From: Apostichopus californicus
Lineage: Eukaryota > Echinodermata > Holothuroidea > Aspidochirotida > Stichopodidae
DNA length: 64,000 nt
NCBI GenBank assembly: GCA_020650975.1
Contig: JAIPMN010001553.1
Location: 1-64,000 of the forward strand
Reading direction: 5' to 3'
Shown here in pieces: positions 60,901 through 64,000 of the stretch. Every line of letters starts with the position of its first letter. Position 1 is the stretch's first letter. The notes under the pieces are model-generated. The model did not search any database and was not told where the DNA came from. It worked only from the letters and a program-made list of their open reading frames with translations. The position numbers and the translations under genes are program-made.

Positions 60901-63900
60901 ATATTCTGCCTCCTTTGATTAAATTCTATTGGACTATGCCAGATGGTAACAACGTATTAAACTAAGTCGAAATAACGAAATGAAAACTTCTAAGGACCAT
61001 CTTCTTATGAAAGACATTTTCAAAGGGAAGAAATGTACCTAACTTGGCCCCCAACTCCGCCGTGAAAGGCCAGGGGCCATTAGCACAGCAATGATTTTCA
61101 CACAAGTGTGGTACCACTCAACTTCACTGATCATTTGTCTGACTTGGGACCCCTGTCACAACCCCCCCATCCCCCCCCCATCTGTGTTGAGGTCCCTGCT
61201 TAAATAAACTCTTGAGGAATGTTTGNNNNNNNNNNAACCACTCCCGCCCCCCCCCCCCCTCGATCTGAAGCCTGTGTTGAGGTCCCTGCTTAAATAAACA
61301 CTTGAGGAAATGTTGACTAAACAAAAAAAACATTGTGTCACCTCTGGTATGAGAATTTTTTTTATTTGAATAAGGCCATAAGGGGGCTAGAAGCAAAATG
61401 ATGCTTTTTTTCCAACATTTAAACTACATTTTTTAGCGTGTGTTAGCAATCGCAAGATGTGGGATGGAATTTTAACAGAATGATAAAAGGATATATTATA
61501 TAAAGAGCATGAGAGGGGAAAAAATATTTACCTTAAAAGTATACAGGATCTAGCTGGTTGTTATCTCAAAGTATTCCATCATTATCATAATAATATATAA
61601 CTTTTCCCAATATGCTTACCAACCTTTTTAAAACTAACACAGTAATCAAGCAAGTGGACTAAGTAATCCCTGTTAATTACACTACTATTAGCACTACTTC
61701 CAAGAACTATCACAACAGGAAAATTGAAGTGGTTGTCTACCTGATCATGCCAGCTTCTAGCATCATAACCTTCACAGTTTACATCTATGCACTACCACAC
61801 AGATATACAGTACTAGTACAACCAATTGACAATGTGACAACACATAATACCTCTTCCTCCTAAGAATCCCCATTACAGCAAGAAATTACATCCTTGTAAG
61901 TTTAAGTGTTTCAACTACTATACCTTGATTTATCTGCACAAATAGTAACCACAAACACTTCAGACCTGACACAGTATCCTCACAGCCAACCGATTATGTG
62001 GAAGTTTCCTTGAAGTTTGAAGAAGAAATGACCGTGTGCCCTAGTGACAGTATATCATCACATTAGTAGTACTGGTATAGTCCATACCATGCCAACAAGT
62101 ATCAGCAGAGGTCACCTGCTGTAACTCGCACAGACACATGCAGAGACTCACAGGTTGGTTTTATACCAAGTATAGCATATCATCAACATTGCAGTGAAAT
62201 AGGTATATGAATCTTTCAGATAGTTCCAGGTACTTCAGCTCACCTCCAGGAAGCTATTCATCCAACAGCCTTTTCTACAGATTGAATAATCAAACCTGCT
62301 GTGTGAAATGTTCCCCCCCCCCCAAAGGAGAGGAGGGCGGTATTGAAGAACTTAACATGCAAAGACTCCAGTTGTGTGACCTGATTTATGTACCTCGTAA
62401 GATCTGTCACAGGGGCAGGGGGTAGGCTTCCCAAAACGTGGGGGCACAACATCAGAGGGGCAAAAAATGGGGGGCACATGCCCCCAGTGCCCCCCGGCTC
62501 CTACCCCCTGCAAAGGGGTTCTATTTGTTATGCGTAACGTTGGGCATGTAATATACATTTTTGAGTAGTCGAATGGGAACTTCATTTTGCAATACATAAC
62601 AAAAAAATGTGTGTTCCTTATCCGTCTTCTGCCGTGCAAGTGCAGTTTGTTTCGTTATAGATGTATTTTTGTTTTTGTTTAAAGCCAACTTACAAATGGT
62701 ACTATAACTAAAGCTTCAGGTACATCATGGAGTATGCGATTACTAATTTCCATGTCAAACAAAACATAATATAACATTTAAAGTCCGGTTAACTACATAA
62801 TATTATCAAAATTTACTATTTTAATAATACTACGAACAATTTTAATGTTTCTTTGATGATTATATTCACCCTGTTGAATGTTTTTTTTAAAATTGACAAA
62901 CAATGAAGAGCCTATGATTTTAGTAGCAGCAACCTTTATGAGAAATGACTGCTGTCGCGGGCCAAAGCATTTGTATCAACAAAGTCTTCGGCTTTGATTA
63001 CAGAGTTACTGTATGTTGCTGTATTAAACGAATCTAACCGTCTTAGTATTTACCGACTTTTGCAATACGCGTTATAGTGATTGCAGACTTTGCAATCCGT
63101 GGTACCTCTCACAAGTTTGCAAGGCCTGTGAATCCATAGTTTTCCCTTTTGGGACACCAGAAAGTCTTGTGAAAGTGAGGATACTATTTGTAATTGATTG
63201 TAGTGTTGTAGATTGTTGTGGTGTTGTAGATTGTTGTAGTGCTATGCAAGTTTTCTTTATGTTGTTTAAGTTGGTTTGGTAAGATATTAGATTTATTCAT
63301 GTACAGTCCCCATATGTTCAATCAGACACTTCTATCACTCTGTAATCTTCTGAAAAATGTTAAATTTGCTGACATGTTTGCTCACAAAGTGCAAAAACTA
63401 AGCTGAAATGTTTATTTATTGAAATGTGAAATTTTTAATATTCTGTACATGAATAAATATTAATCAGTCAGAAAGTAGAACTTTGATGTCCTTCAAGAAA
63501 TTGATCAATCATTGACCTTTATTCTTATAACATTTTGGTGCTAGTTCATCAATTGCCCAGCGCGGAAGTAAAGCGGTGAGTTAAATATAAAGTATTTGGT
63601 CTTCTAAAAAAAATAGCTCTTTCAACTGGTTGGAAGTATTAACCCTCTGTTTGAAAGTTTCTTAATATTGGCTTACTCAAATAGACAAATTGATTACAAA
63701 ACATGATGAACTGAAAGATTGTCTAAGTTACAAATATTAAGGATACAATTCCATGGCCATGTTGACCTGCCTGTCTGTTTCATACGCATCGTAGAGTCCA
63801 ATCAATCTCTTGTGGGAGAGCATGCCCATAATCTTTATCTCATTTCTCACTTCCTCCCACATCCCAGCCTTAATTGTGATGAACTTCGCAGCTCGTTCCA

Positions 63901-63947
63901 GTCCAGATATCTTCCCCTTAGCCCTGTGGACAATACCGTAAGCTCCC
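24743..63947 (-). CDS. SPEG/obscurin/UNC-89-type dual-kinase muscle protein, 3' part of gene
   Basis: Fifteen exons are recognised on the minus strand, from 63947 down to the TAA at 24743-24745. Protein order: kinase 1, MLCK-like basic tail, long low-complexity linker, Ig, FN3, acidic linker, kinase 2, short basic C-terminus. The order PK1-Ig-FN3-PK2 is specific to the obscurin/SPEG/UNC-89 family of giant sarcomere proteins, which sit at the M-line or triad region of muscle. Exon phases agree at every junction I could test except the 3' end of the linker exon. The first recognised exon starts inside the glycine-rich loop of kinase 1, so the upstream Ig-rich part lies beyond the window. Introns reach 12 kb. 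Whether this is the SPEG or obscurin orthologue cannot be told here; invertebrates often have one such gene. Confidence 0.9.
25051..25200 (-). CDS. Kinase 2 exon: C-lobe
   Basis: 150 nt encoding LSGTAPFLAKSEEKTLFNIT, RCNMDQIQDVVSIEARDFLK and KIFIRDP. It parallels the corresponding kinase 1 exon, which also begins LSG. Confidence 0.92.
25337..25412 (-). CDS. Kinase 2 exon: APE to helix F
   Basis: 76 nt. The joined sequence reads FMSPEVVEGSPVEFGTDIWS then LGVILFTW. The phase is consistent on both sides. Confidence 0.92.
25568..26037 (-). CDS. Kinase 2 main exon
   Basis: 470 nt covering most of kinase 2: GRFAVVKKC (loop), EYAAKITR (lysine kept), HTNIVQLRDAF, ILDALQYLQLNSVLYLDLRH (catalytic loop YLDLRHDN, with HRD replaced by YLD and Lys by Arg), IRLVDFGAAR (DFG kept) and HEVIAEFM (start of the APE region). 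The altered loop suggests weak or regulatory activity, as is common for the second kinase of this family. Confidence 0.92.
26340..26548 (-). mobile_element. tRNA-derived SINE, minus orientation, copy 2
   Basis: A close relative of 9930-10168: it shares the TTAGATCCTCCTG end, GGCTTATCAAAGCCGCAAGC and GGACGACATACATTAA. The tRNA-like head is cut off after GACTCGAAC. It lies in the intron between the acidic linker and kinase 2. Confidence 0.8.
26801..27005 (-). CDS. Acidic linker exon before kinase 2
   Basis: 205 nt. It encodes a Ser-rich and then very acidic segment (TLSNESVISDIDEEEDEDL) leading to YYDFLAEIDR, the start of the kinase 2 N-lobe. The phase requires the exon to end at CAG followed by GCAGGT, a GC-type donor. 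With that, the protein reads EIDRGRFAVVKKC, as in obscurin kinase 2. Confidence 0.85.
27061..27265. repeat. Inverted pair of SINE-like ends with tRNA-like centre
   Basis: TAATGGAAAA and AGCTAGAATG on the left are mirrored by CATTCTAGCC and TTTTCCATTA on the right. The centre on the minus strand looks like a tRNA relative (GGTCAGTTGGTTGAGCA). It belongs with the 16305-16440 family. Confidence 0.6.
27425..27525 (+). mobile_element. tRNA-like SINE fragment
   Basis: GGATAGCCTAGTTGGTATAC (box A-like) and CACTGGTTTGAATCCC (box B-like), followed by TTTCTTTGCTCTTTTCCATT, which matches the tail of the neighbouring repeat. Confidence 0.6.
27965..28060 (-). mobile_element. SINE/LINE 3' tail fragment
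   Basis: On the minus strand it reads TTGTAAAGCCCTTTGAGCC then AAAGTGCTATATAAA, the same tail type as the SINE at 2725-3030. It lies in the intron just downstream of the second FN3 exon. Confidence 0.55.
28148..28312 (-). CDS. FN3 domain exon 2
   Basis: 165 nt completing the FN3 fold: EEIWQTYQSEVRDTCVHVTN, LKPNTEYRFRAASITQYGKG and LSKPSILVKTHPDG. The LxPxTxYxFRxxA pattern is diagnostic. Confidence 0.92.
28360..28380. repeat. TA dinucleotide microsatellite
   Basis: About nine TA units next to the second FN3 exon. Confidence 0.9.
28640..29153 (-). repeat. Tandem array of the FN3 exon 1 / intron junction, about 8 units
   Basis: On the minus strand each unit of about 55-75 bp carries a diverged copy of the last 40 nt of FN3 exon 1 (CCTGACATCASTGGTTACAC, TTGTTCAAAGAGTATG), its donor and the following intron bases (GTAAGAATGTAGTAG). 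Donor-like G|GTAAGAATG is kept in at least three intronic units, and a GTGAG form in another. Units are more diverged than in the TUBD1 array. In-frame read-through past the true donor stops after eight codons. Confidence 0.9.
29154..29285 (-). CDS. FN3 domain exon 1
   Basis: 132 nt encoding EEPDVPSRPKVALVSSKEAF, LTWKTDQQPGKPDISGYTLL and FKEYG, the first strands of a fibronectin type III fold with its conserved Trp. The last 40 nt and the donor are the template of a downstream tandem array (28640-29153). Confidence 0.9.
30005..30058. mobile_element. SINE end fragment, third copy
   Basis: ATGTATG repeats followed by TAGATCCTCCTGTAAGCAGG match the end of the 9930-10168 family. The fragment stops about 40 bp from the Ig exon. 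Confidence 0.65.
30096..30383 (-). CDS. Immunoglobulin I-set domain exon
   Basis: 288 nt, 95 codons, a whole Ig domain in one exon. It shows QPVFVVPLEDAYLFDEGTLL, LSCEFRGRPQPKITWYRGG (first Cys and Trp) and EEGGDFCCVAENSKGRAET (second Cys with the D-x-x-x-C pattern). It lies between the linker and FN3, as in SPEG, obscurin and UNC-89. Confidence 0.93.
30384..33994 (-). other. Kinase-gene intron between linker exon and Ig exon
   Basis: I see no convincing exon, although an unrecognised small one is possible given the unresolved phase. The only structure noted is a cluster of E-box-like palindromes at 31733-31786. Confidence 0.5.
31733..31786. other. Regularly spaced E-box-like palindromes
   Basis: TCATGTGA at 31733 and 31745 and TCATATGA at 31757 lie at exactly 12-bp spacing; TCACATGA follows at 31779. 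CATGTG-type E-boxes bind bHLH-zip factors in general. This may equally be a short tandem repeat. Confidence 0.4.
33995..35860 (-). CDS. Long linker exon between kinase 1 and Ig
   Basis: One large exon of about 620 codons. It opens with KALNAVKSMMRLRRLSSL, then a short Glu-rich coiled-coil-like stretch (KEEEEKRQEEEAAEG), then mostly Ser/Glu/Asp-rich sequence expected to be disordered. A denser patch of hydrophobic and cysteine residues (CNACLHEAVM to EFGVWAETHSYIYEK) may fold. Near its end are SNQSIMSEDSVDFSDLDLED, basic segments (MAKNLAQ-type MANLAQMMLKMSKEKK) and SRVPFIIKRSTSLFGDE. The 3' splice donor is unresolved: no strong GT fits the phase of the Ig exon, so a small exon may be missing. 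The frame stays open to 33893. Confidence 0.85.
35861..39816 (-). other. Kinase-gene intron
   Basis: There is no exon or known element that I recognise. A run of 22 C lies at 36917-36938 and another C-rich run near 37794-37804. Confidence 0.5.
39817..39897 (-). CDS. Kinase 1 C-terminal tail exon (MLCK-like)
   Basis: 81 nt, phase 0 at both ends. It encodes a charged segment ending STERLKNFNSRRKWR. Joined to the next exon it continues KALNAVKSMMRLRRLSSL, which closely resembles the autoinhibitory and calmodulin-binding tail of smooth-muscle MLCK (family knowledge). Confidence 0.88.
41535..41580 (-). CDS. Kinase 1 exon: end of C-lobe (46 nt)
   Basis: A very small exon of 15 codons plus 1 nt encoding ERYTLKQCLEHPWLK, the classic last helix of this kinase family. 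It is isolated by introns of 12.1 kb upstream and 1.6 kb downstream. Confidence 0.88.
45066..45361. mobile_element. hAT-type MITE, 296 bp
   Basis: Ends CGGGCGCGTAGCC and (reverse complement) CAGGCGCATAGC, flanked by a perfect 8-bp duplication AATTAAGG (45058-45065 and 45362-45369). No transposase. Its GC content is higher than its surroundings. Confidence 0.85.
47755..47862. mobile_element. Palindromic MITE, relative of the PDE12 intron satellite
   Basis: Perfect inner arms ACTGATAGTATGA (47776-47788) and TCATACTATCAGT (47833-47845), with outer partial arms around AAAGCA and TGCTTT. The arms and the middle resemble units of the 21795-22295 array. Confidence 0.65.
49800..50705. repeat. Degenerate tandem array, ATAGTATCTATTCAGCATATCC unit type
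   Basis: About 25-28 imperfect units of about 30-36 bp built on ATAGTATCTATT, GCATATCC and AAAATGAC. Unit length varies and frames are broken on both strands, so it is non-coding. Confidence 0.92.
51045..53395. repeat. 2.2-kb segment bounded by 55-60-bp direct repeats
   Basis: The block GTGTTTAAATTGCA, GATCCACC, AGGCTTAA and AACAACACCCAGAGT occurs at 51045-51105 and again at 53342-53395. The DNA between is rich in TGTT and ATGTTG and contains a SINE piece and an internal direct repeat (TTAATGCGAAGTCTTGACAT at about 51302 and 51577). An inserted element of unknown family, or a duplication later interrupted, are both possible. Confidence 0.5.
51596..51748 (+). mobile_element. 5'-truncated SINE, relative of 19842-20142
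   Basis: It shares GAAAAGATTCCAAAT, ATGTTGAATTGGAA, CTCCCACATTTG and AAAATAACTGCTGATTATTA with the PDE12 intron copy and lacks the tRNA head. Confidence 0.8.
53690..53842 (-). CDS. Kinase 1 exon: C-lobe
   Basis: 153 nt. It encodes LSGCSPFMGEDDRQTLVNV then WEFEEDIWDNISKEAKDFI and KVLVVEVE, matching the C-lobe of titin/MLCK-type kinases. Phases join the flanking exons. Confidence 0.9.
54147..54221 (+). repeat. Single arm of the hammerhead-like repeat
   Basis: It matches the right arm of 10880-11063: GCCT, CTGGAGA, GATCCTGCTAGGATC, GAAACGTC, AGGC. The stems are conserved; the inverted partner is absent. Confidence 0.7.
54232..54360. repeat. Dispersed repeat, copy 2
   Basis: A diverged match to 14105-14235 (TAGACAATTAAATATC, GGTGACCATT, TTCTAGCATAT). 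It directly follows the hammerhead-like arm, so the two may be parts of one larger element here. Confidence 0.55.
57367..57566 (-). CDS. Kinase 1 exon: DFG to activation segment
   Basis: 200 nt. It begins PENILLES (Mg-binding Asn) and continues NIKVIDFGLARV (intact DFG) and CGTPEFVAPEVV (APE motif), then SDVWSIGVIAYI of helix F. Every canonical catalytic residue is present, so kinase 1 looks active. Confidence 0.92.
58030..59290 (+). repeat. 33-bp minisatellite, open on both strands
   Basis: The regular core (about 58780-59270) has some 15 near-identical units whose consensus begins ACTCATACCAAGGAGAATTC. Diverged single units lie at 58030-58120 and 58630-58780. Because 33 is a multiple of three the array is open on plus (HTHTKENSTSI repeats) and on minus (GMSMNTSRILL repeats). 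No start context, splice pattern or homology supports translation. Confidence 0.95.
59905..60060 (-). mobile_element. tRNA-like SINE, minus orientation
   Basis: On the minus strand: ATAGCTCAGTTGGCAGAGC (box A) and AGTTTGAATCCC (box B), followed by TATTCTAGCC. It lies about 70 bp from a kinase 1 exon. Confidence 0.65.
60132..60270 (-). CDS. Kinase 1 exon: hinge to catalytic loop
   Basis: 139 nt. It encodes VTGGELFERI (family-typical hinge), TEGEAVFFLKQVIDGVSHMH and the catalytic loop NVVHLDLK. HLD in place of HRD is usual in titin-like kinases, and the catalytic Asp and Lys are present. I chose the acceptor at CACAG because the CAG further upstream would put a stop in frame. Confidence 0.88.
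61140..61320. other. Assembly gap between near-identical copies
   Basis: Ten N at 61226-61235 are flanked by two copies of a block TGTGTTGAGGTCCCTGCTTA followed by AATAAAC and CTTGAGGAA (about 61182-61224 and 61271-61315), each preceded by C-rich runs. This is typical of a tandem repeat not resolved in assembly. Confidence 0.85.
62416..62510. mobile_element. Very short hAT-like MITE, 95 bp
   Basis: Ends CAGGGGGTAGGCTTCC and (reverse complement) CAGGGGGTAGGAGCC, with flanking CACAGGGG and CAAAGGGG matching at 7 of 8 bases. The interior is G-rich. Confidence 0.65.
63747..63947 (-). CDS. Kinase 1 exon: ATP-binding N-lobe
   Basis: 201 nt, entering after a 2-nt codon start and leaving with 2 nt. 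It encodes GAYGIVHRAKGK (glycine loop), RAAKFI with the ATP-anchoring lysine, a helix C region with Glu (WEEVRNEIKIM), and LIGLYDAYETDRQVNMAMEL. The acceptor is CTTCAG, the donor TT|GTATCC. The preceding exon is outside the window. Confidence 0.88.
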
Positions 63948-64000
63948 CTGAAGATTAGAACAAAAAGAAAGGAGTGAATAATGAAGCAATATGAGAACAG

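Larger units (their letters stand above)
60271..63746 (-). other. Kinase-gene intron with assembly gap
   Basis: It contains the 10-N gap (61226-61235) and a small MITE (62416-62510). No exon is recognised. Confidence 0.5.

Overview
This is animal genomic DNA: AT-rich, with short coding exons bounded by GT/AG introns and many degenerate tandem repeats, SINE-like elements and small terminal-inverted-repeat (MITE) elements. The gene set (ciliary delta-tubulin, mitochondrial PDE12, a dual-kinase muscle giant) and the repeat style suggest a marine deuterostome. An echinoderm, possibly a sea cucumber, is my best guess, but it is inference and not read from a marker.

Layout. (1) 163-13313, + strand: a complete delta-tubulin gene (TUBD1) in 11 coding exons, about 413 residues. 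Its introns carry a tRNA-type SINE, a diverged tandem repeat with nuclear-receptor-like direct repeats, a hAT-type MITE with a perfect 8-bp target duplication, an inverted repeat with a hammerhead-ribozyme-like core, and a minisatellite. (2) 13314-17783: TUBD1 3' flank, then a decayed partial copy of the first PDE12 exon, then SINE-like repeats. (3) 17784-22959, + strand: complete PDE12 (2',5'-phosphodiesterase 12) in 7 exons, about 632 residues, with a basic mitochondrial leader. (4) 24743 to beyond the right edge, - strand: the 3' part of a large gene of the SPEG/obscurin/UNC-89 dual-kinase family. In protein order it has kinase 1, an MLCK-like basic tail, a roughly 620-residue low-complexity linker, an Ig domain, an FN3 domain, an acidic linker and kinase 2. 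The 5' end lies outside the window. PDE12 and the kinase gene converge, with about 1.8 kb between their stop codons.

The three genes do not form a pathway. What links them is repeat behaviour. In each, a tandem array begins at, or contains, a real exon/intron junction, so authentic-looking splice sites are multiplied: five 3' splice sites at TUBD1 exon 5, about ten 5' splice sites after PDE12 exon 4, and about eight junction copies after the FN3 exon of the kinase gene. In every case use of an extra site would soon meet a stop codon. This recurrent splice-junction amplification, and the hammerhead-like fold in the dispersed inverted repeat, are the most interesting signals I found. There is one 10-N assembly gap at 61226-61235.
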